Position numbers and translations under genes: made by a program. A DNA stretch of 64,000 nucleotides. It comes from an uncultured Ruminococcus sp. Its GTDB lineage: Bacteria > Bacillota > Clostridia > Oscillospirales > Ruminococcaceae. The DNA lies in assembly GCA_910584195.1 (NCBI GenBank), contig CAJTYV010000012.1:28921-92920 (forward strand), given 5' to 3'. The notes under the pieces were generated by a model. It was not told where the DNA came from and made no database searches. It was given only the letters and a program-made list of their open reading frames with translations. Position 1 is the first letter of the stretch, and each line of letters opens with the position of its first letter. This document shows, in pieces, positions 25,883 through 33,948 of the stretch.

Positions 25883-25906
25883 CAAAAAGGATCGTTAAAG
25901 TTCTGA

Positions 25907-26542
25907 TTATCCTTCCCACAAAATATATTCCTTGTTATTTACATCATCATAATAGAATATTTTTTTAAGCCCTCTTTCTTTTATGTTATCAAGTCTTGTA
26001 CGTTCTTCCGTATCGTTTGCATTCATTTCTGTAACTGCAAATGAATCTATTTTTCTATGCTTAAGAGTTATTCCGTACCCGACTTTTGCATTAACATCAA
26101 AATCCTTGTCATAGCCAAAATGCTTGCCATTCTCATCGCTTATTGTCGGATAAATAAAATCAGCCGATATTGCTGAATTTGTCTTTACAAGCCATAACGT
26201 TCCGTCTTTATCTTCCTCGACCCATACATTTTTCGCAATATTGTATTTCTCATAGTTCATGGAACAATCAGTATTCAGGATCGAAAAAAATGCTAAGAGT
26301 ACAGCAGCCGTTCCAAGAATACCGCATATAAACCTGATAAAAAAACGCTTTTTCACTTTCTTCATAGGCTCGATATTTTTATCCTTTTCAGTCATGATGA
26401 TTTCCCCCTTTGACATATCCTTGTAAATTTCAGTGCATTCTGTACAGTTGTGCAGATGATTTTCGATTTCCTCATTGCTGTCCGCAGATGTTAGATAATC
26501 GCAGTAAAGCGGAAGCAAATCACGGATAATACTACATTTCAT
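25907..26542 (-). CDS. Anti-sigma factor, zinc-finger (zf-HC2) membrane protein
   Basis: A 211-residue protein with an N-terminal zinc-binding anti-sigma motif: C3 and C14 (MKCSIIRDLLPLYCDYL) and the HX3CX2C element HLHNCTEC near residue 29. A single transmembrane helix (about 68-88, FIRFICGILGTAAVLLAFF) leads to an extracytoplasmic domain. I start it at ATG 26542, preceded by AAGGAGTGATTGTA; the longer frame to 26599 overlaps the sigma gene. It would hold the upstream sigma factor at the membrane until a signal releases it. Five bases separate the two genes. Confidence 0.87.
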   Translation of the reverse strand: MKCSIIRDLLPLYCDYLTSADSNEEIENHLHNCTECTEIYKDMSKGEIIMTEKDKNIEPMKKVKKRFFIRFICGILGTAAVLLAFFSILNTDCSMNYEKYNIAKNVWVEEDKDGTLWLVKTNSAISADFIYPTISDENGKHFGYDKDFDVNAKVGYGITLKHRKIDSFAVTEMNANDTEERTRLDNIKERGLKKIFYYDDVNNKEYILWEG

Positions 26543-26547
26543 TACAA

Positions 26548-27024
26548 TCACTCCTTCTTTAATTTCTGTTTGGCTCGGTAAAAAGTAACTCTTGCCCAAT
26601 TTTCCGACTTGCTGAATATTTCGCCGATTTCCCTGAATGAAAGTTCACCTGTTGCACGAAGCAAAACTATTTCCTTTTCAGTTTCGGGAAGTCTATGAAT
26701 CCGCTTAAGTAAAAATATCTTACCGTCATTTGATTCAGCAATTCTGTCCGGCGGAGGAGATAAATCGACTTCTGAGTAATCGGGTTCGGCAACAGGATTA
26801 CTGTTACGGCGTCTGAGTTCCCGAAGCCACAAATTTTTTGCGATACCGCATAACCATGTATAAACCGAGCAGTCGCCGCGGTATTTTGACAGCGAACGTA
26901 TAGCCTGATAGAATGTTTCCTGCGTGAGTTCCTCTGCTGTATCTTCGTTACTGCAAAGGCTCATCAGGTAAAAATATACTTTTCTGCCATGTTCTTCATA
27001 GTAGGCTTTTATATCATCAGCCAT
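26548..27024 (-). CDS. ECF-type RNA polymerase sigma factor
   Basis: A 158-residue sigma-70 family protein with region 2 (MSLCSNEDTAEELTQETFYQAI, then YTWLCGIAKNLW) and region 4 (LPETEKEIVLLRATGELSFREIGEIF), and no region 1 or 3, hence an ECF sigma. The order sigma then anti-sigma is typical. The regulon cannot be read from the window; no obvious AAC/CGTC-type promoter was found directly upstream, so autoregulation is unproven. The start ATG follows AAGGTGG. Confidence 0.9.
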   Translation of the reverse strand: MADDIKAYYEEHGRKVYFYLMSLCSNEDTAEELTQETFYQAIRSLSKYRGDCSVYTWLCGIAKNLWLRELRRRNSNPVAEPDYSEVDLSPPPDRIAESNDGKIFLLKRIHRLPETEKEIVLLRATGELSFREIGEIFSKSENWARVTFYRAKQKLKKE

Positions 27025-27073
27025 TCTTTCACCACCTTTCTATAAGTTAGTCAATTTAAAATCAGTTTCGTTA

Positions 27074-27107
27074 CAAAAAAAACAGGGAAATTTAAAAACT
27101 TCCCTGA
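27074..27107 (-). terminator. Terminator after the uridine-kinase-like gene
   Basis: On the minus strand CAGGGAA and TTCCCTG pair around GTTTTTAAAT, followed by eight T residues. Confidence 0.9.
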
Positions 27108-27155
27108 TATAATCGTCCTCATCGCCATACTTTGACATTTTGCAAAAGTGATTCA

Positions 27156-28076
27156 TTAATATTTAAACTCCCCCTTACCTATAAATTCCCGTATCAGAGA
27201 ATCTTTAGGCACAAACTCCGCATCAAGCGGCGCAAGAGCAGCCATTACTTCCGTAACGTCCGAAAGCTCGGAAACATCGGTCATTCCTCTAAGTTCATCA
27301 AGCAGACTATCCCGATAAACGTTCATTTCATACGCCATAAAAGTATCAATATCATAGTCAGAACGATGTTTATACGGCATGATGTATCTGTTCTCACCAG
27401 CCTCAACGCTGTGAAACATATTCATTGTTTCGGCAAGGCTTCTTTTTCGGAAATTACGGTCGCGTATCATTCTGCGCATAAGACGAACTTTAGATGGGTG
27501 AAGAACAATGCCATTTTTAGTTATACGCGAACGCACGCTCACATAAAGCTTGCACAGCATGCTGTCGGGAACTGTGATAACATCCGGATTAAGAGCATGT
27601 ATACCCTCAAAAATAACAAGCTCTCCCGGCTTTCTCTCAAAAGTCATTTTAACGCCGCTGCGCTTTGATGCGGCAAAATCATATTTCGGAATATTTACGG
27701 CATGGCAGGCGTTTATTTCCTCAAGCTGTCTGTTCAGCAATTCCTTGTCAATTCGGTTTGGCGATTCAAGATCTACTTTACCCTGCGCCGACAGTTCCTT
27801 CTCTTTATCCGACAAAGATTTGAAATAATTATCCATAGACAGCGTATGAGTGCGGCAGCCAAGCTCCCCAAGTATTTTTGCTATCATAAACGCAGTGGTG
27901 GTCTTGCCGGAACCGGACGGTCCCGAAAGGAGAATAACAGATATTTCCGATTTTTTTTCAACAATATCTTCCGCAATTTTTTTCAACTGATAAACATACG
28001 CTTCATTGGTGAGTTCAACAAATTTATCCGGGTCTCCGCAGACACCTTCATTTATTCTGGTAACTTCAATATTCAC
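27156..28076 (-). CDS. Uridine kinase-like P-loop nucleoside kinase
   Basis: A 306-residue phosphoribulokinase/uridine kinase superfamily protein. Walker A is GPSGSGKTT near residue 52, followed by DNYFKSL, the DFDSPN-like segment DLESPNRID, FEGIHALNPDV and RMIRDRNFRKRS. It is longer than canonical Udk (~210 residues) and belongs to the nucleoside-kinase-like group found in Clostridia. The start is GTG 28076, preceded by AAAGGGG; the ATG at 28139 lacks such a site. It is downstream of spoVS with a hairpin between them. The exact substrate is uncertain. Confidence 0.82.
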   Translation of the reverse strand: MNIEVTRINEGVCGDPDKFVELTNEAYVYQLKKIAEDIVEKKSEISVILLSGPSGSGKTTTAFMIAKILGELGCRTHTLSMDNYFKSLSDKEKELSAQGKVDLESPNRIDKELLNRQLEEINACHAVNIPKYDFAASKRSGVKMTFERKPGELVIFEGIHALNPDVITVPDSMLCKLYVSVRSRITKNGIVLHPSKVRLMRRMIRDRNFRKRSLAETMNMFHSVEAGENRYIMPYKHRSDYDIDTFMAYEMNVYRDSLLDELRGMTDVSELSDVTEVMAALAPLDAEFVPKDSLIREFIGKGEFKY

Positions 28077-28110
28077 AAAATACCCCTTTCTTATCCGCAA
28101 AATAACAGAT

Positions 28111-28142
28111 GCGGTGAGATTAAAAAACGATAAACTCACCGC
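28111..28142 (-). other. Hairpin between spoVS and the uridine-kinase-like gene
   Basis: GCGGTGAG and CTCACCGC form a perfect 8-bp stem around a 16-base AT-rich loop. No T-run follows on the minus strand, so it could be a processing or partial attenuation hairpin rather than a full terminator. Confidence 0.55.
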
Positions 28143-28190
28143 ACCTTATTATTATGATAATCGTAATACCAATGTTAATCGGATTTTTAA

Positions 28191-28451
28191 TTATCGCTGT
28201 TCGCAAATAAGCTTCATAGCAGTTCTGTCCTCGCCATCAATTTGAATATTAGCGAAAGCAGGAATACATATAAGATCAATACCTATCGGCGCAAGATAGC
28301 CTCGCGCAATTGCTATCGCCTTGACCGCCTGATTTGCTGCACCTGCTCCGACAGCCTGAACCTCGACCGACTTATGTTCTCTGATAACTCCTGCAATAGC
28401 TCCTGCGACAGAATTCGGTGTCGAATGAGATGATACTTTTAAGATTTCCAT
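28191..28451 (-). CDS. spoVS: Stage V sporulation protein S
   Basis: An 86-residue Alba-like-fold protein whose sequence (MEILKVSSHSTPNSVAGAIA, IRGDL-equivalent and AVKAIAIARGYLAPIGIDL) matches SpoVS. In Bacillus it affects sporulation and septation. As in other Firmicutes it lies downstream of ymdB. TAGGAGG precedes the ATG. A strong promoter (28538-28566) lies between ymdB and spoVS, so it can be transcribed separately. Presence suggests a spore-forming ancestry, though spoVS also occurs in non-sporulating relatives. Confidence 0.93.
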   Translation of the reverse strand: MEILKVSSHSTPNSVAGAIAGVIREHKSVEVQAVGAGAANQAVKAIAIARGYLAPIGIDLICIPAFANIQIDGEDRTAMKLICEQR

Positions 28452-28537
28452 AGTATAAGCCTCCTATAAATTTAATTTATTGACAATACCAATTTTAAAC
28501 ATCGGTATTATGAATATGCTATAGTCTGTACATTTAC

Positions 28538-28566
28538 ATTATAGCATATAATTGCGAACGTTTCAA
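28538..28566 (-). promoter_or_regulatory. Promoter of spoVS
   Basis: Minus strand TTGAAA (28566-28561) and TATAAT (28543-28538), 17-base spacer; the ~85-base leader contains the hairpin AATACC...GGTATT. Confidence 0.75.
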
Positions 28567-28643
28567 GAGGTTTTTAAAATTTAAGTGTATTATTTTTAGT
28601 CATTCTTTTGTGAATTTTACACAAAAACAAAAAAACAACACGG

Positions 28644-29417
28644 TTATCGAACAATAAACCTCTCTATACTGTGAGCTTTTCCGCATTTTTCATCAAAGCT
28701 GACAACAACGCCGCAAAGAAAACAATCCCCCTCGGCTTCTTTAAATTTCGTAGGCACCCGAAAACGCAGTCTGTCTACAGCGGGTTTTATTTCTACACCG
28801 AGGCAGGAATGCTCAACTCCTGTCATGCCTGTATCGGTAATGTACGCCGTATGTCCTCCGAGAATCGCTTCATCGGCTGTCTGTACATGAGTGTGAGTAC
28901 CGAAAACTCCCGTTACTCTACCGGCAAGATAATGTCCCATCGCTTTTTTTTCAGACGTTGCTTCAGCGTGAAAATCAATAAAAATATTAGGTGTTCTAAT
29001 ACCGCTCAACAGCTCGTCCGCTATTGTAAACGGGTTATCCAGCGGATCCATATATACCGTTCCCATAAGATTTATCACTGCTGCTGAGAAACTTCCCATA
29101 TCAAAAATGCAAACGCCCTTTCCGTGCGCAGCTCCTTTCGGAAAATTGGCAGGCCGCAAAACACAGTCTGAAGAATCCAGAACAGGATATATCTCCTTAC
29201 GTCTGAAAACATGGTTGCCCGTTGTAATAATATCTGCACCCGCATTAATAAGAAAATCCGCCGAAGCAGGGGTAATGCCGTTTCCCTGTGCCGAGTTTTC
29301 GCCGTTTATCACAGTAATGTCAACTGCAAATTTCTGTTTTATGCCGCAGAGCCTCGATTGAAGAAAATTACACCCGATCTGCCCCACAACATCGCCTATA
29401 AATAATAAATTTTTCAA
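28644..29417 (-). CDS. ymdB: YmdB-family metallophosphoesterase (cyclic-nucleotide phosphodiesterase type)
   Basis: A 257-residue calcineurin-like phosphoesterase with metal ligands in FIGDVVGQIG, INGENSAQGNG, TTGNHVFRRKE, FIDFHAEATSEK and GTHTHVQTAD. Bacillus YmdB hydrolyses 2',3'-cyclic nucleotides in vitro and affects biofilm and motility choice; adjacency to spoVS is conserved. The start is TTG 29417 preceded by AGGGGGACAA; no ATG is better placed. The gap upstream to 29756 (339 bp, AT-rich, divergent) holds the relQ-like promoter; I could not fix a ymdB promoter there. Confidence 0.92.
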   Translation of the reverse strand: MKNLLFIGDVVGQIGCNFLQSRLCGIKQKFAVDITVINGENSAQGNGITPASADFLINAGADIITTGNHVFRRKEIYPVLDSSDCVLRPANFPKGAAHGKGVCIFDMGSFSAAVINLMGTVYMDPLDNPFTIADELLSGIRTPNIFIDFHAEATSEKKAMGHYLAGRVTGVFGTHTHVQTADEAILGGHTAYITDTGMTGVEHSCLGVEIKPAVDRLRFRVPTKFKEAEGDCFLCGVVVSFDEKCGKAHSIERFIVR

Positions 29418-29693
29418 ATTGTCCCCCTAAGCCAAAAGGTTTTGCTGTTATTAGTATACCATGAGAAATATTTTATGTCAAGAAAAAATAAAAAATAATT
29501 GCGAAATCGACAAATAATCCGAAAATATGTCCTATTTTTAATTTAAGTTTATAGCCAAATAGCTTAAAATTTGACGAAAAAACTCTGTAATTTAATTTAA
29601 AACAATTATTTGTTCGCAAAAATAATTTTCTTATGCTTATTTGCCTTATTCTGAAAAATTTCTGAAACTTACATGAAAAAAGTCAGAAGTATA

Positions 29694-29721
29694 TTGACAT
29701 TTTCATCAAACCTGTTATAAT
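29694..29721 (+). promoter_or_regulatory. Promoter of the alarmone synthetase gene
   Basis: TTGACA (29694-29699) and TATAAT (29716-29721), 16-base spacer, about 35 bases before the ATG. Confidence 0.78.
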
Positions 29722-29756
29722 TAATTATAGATATTTAAATTACAGGGGAGTTAAAA

Positions 29757-30515
29757 ATGCCGATACAATCAAATTTTCAGCTAACGCCGATTCAGCGCGA
29801 GCGAATAAAAAGCAGCCTTTTGTCAGACGAATTTCTCGACCTTGCAAAAGAGAAAACTCTGCCTATCGAAACGCTAATGACCTATTACCGCTGCGTTATT
29901 ATGGAAATAGAAACGAAATTCTGCGTACTTAACGAGGAGCTATCGCTTGAGGACGACCGTAACCCAATAGAAACCATAAAAACCCGTCTCAAATCATGGG
30001 ACAGCGTAATCAAAAAAATGCGGGACAAACAACTGCCTATGACTCTTGATTCCTTAGAAAAAAATATATTCGATGTTGCGGGAATCCGAGTAATATGCTC
30101 GTTTCAAGAGGATATTTACCGTCTTGCGGAAAGCTTTCTCAGGCAAGACGATGTAAAGCTTATAAGACATAAAGATTATATACAAAATCCCAAACCAAAC
30201 GGCTACAGAAGCCTGCATCTCATTGTGGAAGTACCGATATTTCTCAAAAATGAAACAAGACTCATGAAAGCGGAGGTACAGTTCCGAACTATTGCAATGG
30301 ATTTTTGGGCAAGCCTTGAACATAAGCTTCGTTATAAGAAAAACATTTCCGAAGCCGATACAGAACTTATTGCCGAAGAACTGCTGCTATGCTCTAAAAT
30401 GAGTGCCGAACTGGACAACAGAATGCAGTCGGTAAAAAACAGAATTTCCAAAGCAGAAAAAAACAAGCGTTCAAACTTTGAAACAACGCCTGACAAAAAT
30501 GGTGAGAATCATTAA
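29757..30515 (+). CDS. Small alarmone synthetase (RelQ/YjbM-type GTP pyrophosphokinase)
   Basis: A 252-residue single-domain (p)ppGpp synthetase. Synthetase motifs are present: FDVAGIRVICSF, KDYIQNPKPNGYRSLHL, VEVQFRTIAMDFWASLEHKLRYK. There is no hydrolase HD domain and no TGS/ACT region, so it is a small synthetase rather than a bifunctional Rel. A basic, Glu-rich C-terminal helix follows, typical of tetrameric RelQ. It stands alone with its own promoter and terminator. It would raise alarmone levels under stress; its trigger is not visible. Confidence 0.9.
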   Translation: MPIQSNFQLTPIQRERIKSSLLSDEFLDLAKEKTLPIETLMTYYRCVIMEIETKFCVLNEELSLEDDRNPIETIKTRLKSWDSVIKKMRDKQLPMTLDSLEKNIFDVAGIRVICSFQEDIYRLAESFLRQDDVKLIRHKDYIQNPKPNGYRSLHLIVEVPIFLKNETRLMKAEVQFRTIAMDFWASLEHKLRYKKNISEADTELIAEELLLCSKMSAELDNRMQSVKNRISKAEKNKRSNFETTPDKNGENH

Positions 30516-30600
30516 CATATACCCGCTTCTGCTGCAAAGTGACCAAAGAATGCCGAACAGACAATTCAAGACGGCAGAATCATACTAACGTATAAAGAAA

Positions 30601-30632
30601 ATGACCGCAGCACATGCGGTCATCCTCTTTTT
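30601..30632. terminator. Terminator between convergent genes
   Basis: ATGACCGCA and TGCGGTCAT form a 9-bp stem with a 4-base loop, followed by CCTCTTTTTA on the plus strand. Confidence 0.85.
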
Positions 30633-30646
30633 ATGGAATGTGTGTG

Positions 30647-31501
30647 TTATCCTTTTACACCGCCAAGCGCAACACCGGCTATAATATGCTTTGACAAAAC
30701 AAAGTATATTACAAGCACCGGCAGCACGGTAAGAAGAAGTCCCAGATATATTGCTCCGAACTCCGTACGATAAATATCGCCGTTGAGCTGACTTACCATG
30801 ATAGGCAGAGTATGCTTGTCGTTGTCGATAAGAAGTATCTGAGGCAGGAACAGGCTGTTCCAGCTCGTAACAAAGGCAAATATCGCCTGTGTTGCCATTG
30901 CAGGCTTCATCATGGGCAAAACTATCTGATTGAATATCCTGAACTCTCCTGCGCCGTCAATTCTCGCCGACTGGAGTATTTCCATGGGCAGGGAGGGGAT
31001 CATATACTGCCTCATGAAAAATACTGTCGTCGGAGATGCGATTGCCGGAAGAATAAGTGCAAGAAAGTTGTTAGTCATGCCAATCTTGTACATAAACTGG
31101 TAAAAACCGATACTCGTTACCTGTGCAGGTATCATCAGAATGCACATAATAAGGGTAAAAAACGGCTTTTTCAGTTTCCAGCTGTAAGCTGTCAGCGCAT
31201 ATGCTGTCATAGTAGAGAAATACACCGTACAAATAGTGGAAAAAGTCGAAATTATAAGAGAGTTCAAAAAACCTTTGAACGGATCAAAGGATTTACCCGT
31301 CAGTACATCGAAATTGCTTTTTAAAAAAGTAGACGGAACAAACGATATAGCGTGCTGCTGTATCTGCGTCGTACTTCTTGTGGCGTTGATTATCATGATA
31401 ACAAAGGGTAAAAGGCTGACTATCGTCAGAAGTATGCAGAAAGCATATGCCGTAACTTTGAATATCACTGAAGATGACTTTTTACCTGCTACCGCTGCCA
31501 T
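30647..31501 (-). CDS. Carbohydrate ABC importer permease, MalG-type
   Basis: A 284-residue membrane protein with six hydrophobic helices and the EAA-like loop EILQSARIDGAGEFRIFNQIVLP that contacts the ATPase. CUT1-family MalG type. Its ATG overlaps the stop of the upstream permease (TAATG). It is the last gene of the xylan-oligosaccharide operon. No ATPase is encoded here, so a shared MsmX/MsiK-like ATPase elsewhere is implied. Confidence 0.92.
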   Translation of the reverse strand: MAAVAGKKSSSVIFKVTAYAFCILLTIVSLLPFVIMIINATRSTTQIQQHAISFVPSTFLKSNFDVLTGKSFDPFKGFLNSLIISTFSTICTVYFSTMTAYALTAYSWKLKKPFFTLIMCILMIPAQVTSIGFYQFMYKIGMTNNFLALILPAIASPTTVFFMRQYMIPSLPMEILQSARIDGAGEFRIFNQIVLPMMKPAMATQAIFAFVTSWNSLFLPQILLIDNDKHTLPIMVSQLNGDIYRTEFGAIYLGLLLTVLPVLVIYFVLSKHIIAGVALGGVKG

Positions 31502-32472
31502 TACCTTATACCCCCTTTTCTTTTTGCATCACGTCTTGCCTGCCGCATTTCTTTTTGCAGCTTGGCTTCGTCCTTATCACGCATTATATAGAACAGTACC
31601 GCGGAACATAAAGCTATGATAGCAAACATTATCATACTTGCCGCAGCGGCTCTGTTAAAGAGATAACTTCCGCTGAATGCCTGATTATAGATAAATACGC
31701 TGGTCGTCAACGTTGCATTATCAGGGCCTCCGTTCAGGAAAAGCTTGGGAATATCATACATATTAAGTCCGCCTACAAGACTTGTTATAAGCGTGTACAG
31801 AAGAACCGTTTTAAGATTTGGTATCGTTATTTTAAAGAAAGTCTGAATACCGTTTGCGCCGTCGATCTCCGCAGCCTCATAAATATCGGGACTGATACCA
31901 AGCACGCCCGAAATAAGTACGATCATAGTATTTCCGTACCATGTTAAAAACTGAATAAACGCCACAATACACTTTGAAGCAAAACCGTTTACAAAAAAGT
32001 TATATGACTCCTCACGGATTCCCCACGATACCAGAAGATCGTTTACAGGACCTACCGGATAACTGAAAAGCGCGTTGAAAAGTATTGCCACAGACGCTGC
32101 CGTTATAATATTCGGCATGTAGAAAACTACCTTGAAAAAGCCTTTTCCCTTTATTTCATTATGATGTGATGTAAACCACGCTGTCAGTAAAAGAGCTATT
32201 GTTATCTGCGGAATGAAATTCATCATCCATATTACTATTGTATTCCGCAAAGACGTTGTAAATGACTTGTTGTGAATTACAGAATCAAAATTGGCAAATG
32301 GATTTTCAAGGAAATGCCACTCGCTGTTATTCAGCCCCACACAGTCCGTAAAGCCCAGTACCGCGGTATATATGGTCGGATACAGCGAAAATATGAGGAA
32401 TATCAGTATAAACGGTATACTGAAAATATATCCCCATTTCGCATAACTGATACCCTTTAATGGTTTTTTCAA
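31501..32472 (-). CDS. Carbohydrate ABC importer permease, MalF-type
   Basis: A 323-residue polytopic permease with six membrane helices and the EAA loop DIYEAAEIDGANGIQTFFKI. The C-terminal tail is highly basic (KLQKEMRQARRDAKRKGGIR). The start is TTG 32472, nine bases after GGAGAG. It pairs with the downstream MalG-type subunit and the upstream binding lipoprotein. A strong hairpin lies between it and the lipoprotein gene and probably sets unequal expression. Confidence 0.91.
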   Translation of the reverse strand: MKKPLKGISYAKWGYIFSIPFILIFLIFSLYPTIYTAVLGFTDCVGLNNSEWHFLENPFANFDSVIHNKSFTTSLRNTIVIWMMNFIPQITIALLLTAWFTSHHNEIKGKGFFKVVFYMPNIITAASVAILFNALFSYPVGPVNDLLVSWGIREESYNFFVNGFASKCIVAFIQFLTWYGNTMIVLISGVLGISPDIYEAAEIDGANGIQTFFKITIPNLKTVLLYTLITSLVGGLNMYDIPKLFLNGGPDNATLTTSVFIYNQAFSGSYLFNRAAAASMIMFAIIALCSAVLFYIMRDKDEAKLQKEMRQARRDAKRKGGIR

Positions 32473-32507
32473 TTTATTTCACTCTCCTTTACTATCAGTG
32501 CCGACAA

Positions 32508-32538
32508 CTTTAGTGGGGAACACTGTACCCCACTAAAG
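32508..32538 (-). other. Intercistronic hairpin between binding protein and permease genes
   Basis: CTTTAGTGGGG and CCCCACTAAAG form a perfect 11-bp stem with a 9-base loop. There is no T-run, so it is best read as an mRNA-stabilising or partial-termination hairpin that favours expression of the binding protein over the permeases. Confidence 0.75.
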
Positions 32539-32547
32539 CTGCGGATC

Positions 32548-33918
32548 TTATTCTGCTTCGATAGCAAGGTTATCAGAAACCTGACGCTTGAAGTCCTCAA
32601 GAGCGTCCTCGCGTGACTTCTGTCCCGAAGTATACATACGAACCTGATCTCTCCAAAGAATATTGATGGATTCATCATACTGTGTGAGGTTCTTACCGTT
32701 TGCATACTGGTTAGCAGGTACGAATACATCGAACATATCCTGTCCGCCGAGGAAATCTACTGTTCCGTCCGACATCTCCATTACAGTTCCGGAAGCAACA
32801 CAGTCCTTAGTAGGTTTATCGGGATTGTATGTGCCGTTAGCCCACATATACTGCAATCCGTTCTCTGTACAGTCAAGAGTTATCCAATCAATAAGTTCGC
32901 CTACGCCCTCTTTCTGATCGGTATCCTTATTTGCAAGCACCCATGTGCCGCCCCAGAAGAAGCCTACAGGCGGCTCGCATACAGCCCAGTCGCCGTATGT
33001 TCCTTCTCCAACCGCTTTTCCGCCGCAGTTGTCAGCCATTGTATAGTTGATAAGCCACGCAGGGCCAAAGAAACCGAACGTACCCTTAGCTCCCTCGCCT
33101 TTCATATCGGCAAACCACGCGTCTCCCCAGTCCTCGGTATCGTTATGATAACCGTTCTCCATAAGAGACATGGACAGATCGAGAAATTCCTCTCTCTTAG
33201 GATCGATGTGAAGCTTATTGTCAACTATCCAGCCTTGGTCAGAACTGTTTTCTACAGCGTGCCATATATCGCCGTCGCCGGAAACTATACCGTATCCGCT
33301 TTTCTTTAACTCCTCGGCTGCATCGTAGAACTTATCCCAGCCGGGACCTATCTCTTTCTGGATAGCAGCAGGATCATCCGTACCAAAAACATCCTTCGCA
33401 ATAGAACGGCGATAAATAAACGCGCCGCCCGTAGCCTGATAACCCAATCCAACAACGTCTCCCGAAGGATTTGTACCGATGTCTACGGAATACTGAGCAA
33501 TGTCTGCCGCTTTTATTTCATTGTCAACATCAATTCCAAGATCCTTATATGCGGCTGCGTACTGTGAAGCCGCACCCTGCGTATATTTCAGGACAAATGC
33601 CGCTTCTGCACAGTAAATATCGGGAGCGTCATTTCCGCCTGCCGACAAAGCCTGATCGAGAGCGGGCTGATAGTTGCCGTCAGTTGTAGGAATAATAGTT
33701 TCCTTTATAGTATACTTTTCCGCAAAGTCCGGGTGAAGCTCCATGTACTTCTTTATCATGCCGGGAACTTCGTCTGTAAACGCCCATACGTTTATAGTTT
33801 CCTTACCGCCTTTTTTGTTTGAACCGCCGCTCTCCGAGTTTGAACTGCTGTCATTTCCGCATGCCGCCATTGACACAAGCATCGCCATTGCTGCAATAGT
33901 GGATAAAACCTTCTTCAT
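32548..33918 (-). CDS. Sugar-binding lipoprotein of the ABC importer
   Basis: A 456-residue extracellular solute-binding protein of the CUT1 type. The lipoprotein signal is clear (MKKVLSTIAAMAMLVSMAAC, lipobox cysteine C20), followed by a Ser/Gly/Asn linker. The mature part shows WAFTDEVPGMIKKYMELHP and aromatic-rich loops (GYQATGGAFIYRR, FFWGGTWVLANK) suited to oligosaccharide stacking. The operon also encodes a GH3 enzyme, and xylA lies beyond the regulator, so xylo-oligosaccharides are the best guess for the ligand. Confidence 0.92.
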   Translation of the reverse strand: MKKVLSTIAAMAMLVSMAACGNDSSSNSESGGSNKKGGKETINVWAFTDEVPGMIKKYMELHPDFAEKYTIKETIIPTTDGNYQPALDQALSAGGNDAPDIYCAEAAFVLKYTQGAASQYAAAYKDLGIDVDNEIKAADIAQYSVDIGTNPSGDVVGLGYQATGGAFIYRRSIAKDVFGTDDPAAIQKEIGPGWDKFYDAAEELKKSGYGIVSGDGDIWHAVENSSDQGWIVDNKLHIDPKREEFLDLSMSLMENGYHNDTEDWGDAWFADMKGEGAKGTFGFFGPAWLINYTMADNCGGKAVGEGTYGDWAVCEPPVGFFWGGTWVLANKDTDQKEGVGELIDWITLDCTENGLQYMWANGTYNPDKPTKDCVASGTVMEMSDGTVDFLGGQDMFDVFVPANQYANGKNLTQYDESINILWRDQVRMYTSGQKSREDALEDFKRQVSDNLAIEAE

Positions 33919-33948
33919 AATAAAACCTCCGAAAATTATAATTAAAAA

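Noticed and set aside
25691..25885. 64-codon minus-strand frame in repeat copy A
   Set aside because: It coincides with the hairpin-rich repeat. Conservation between copies tracks hairpin stems, not codons, and copy B offers no equivalent start with a ribosome site.
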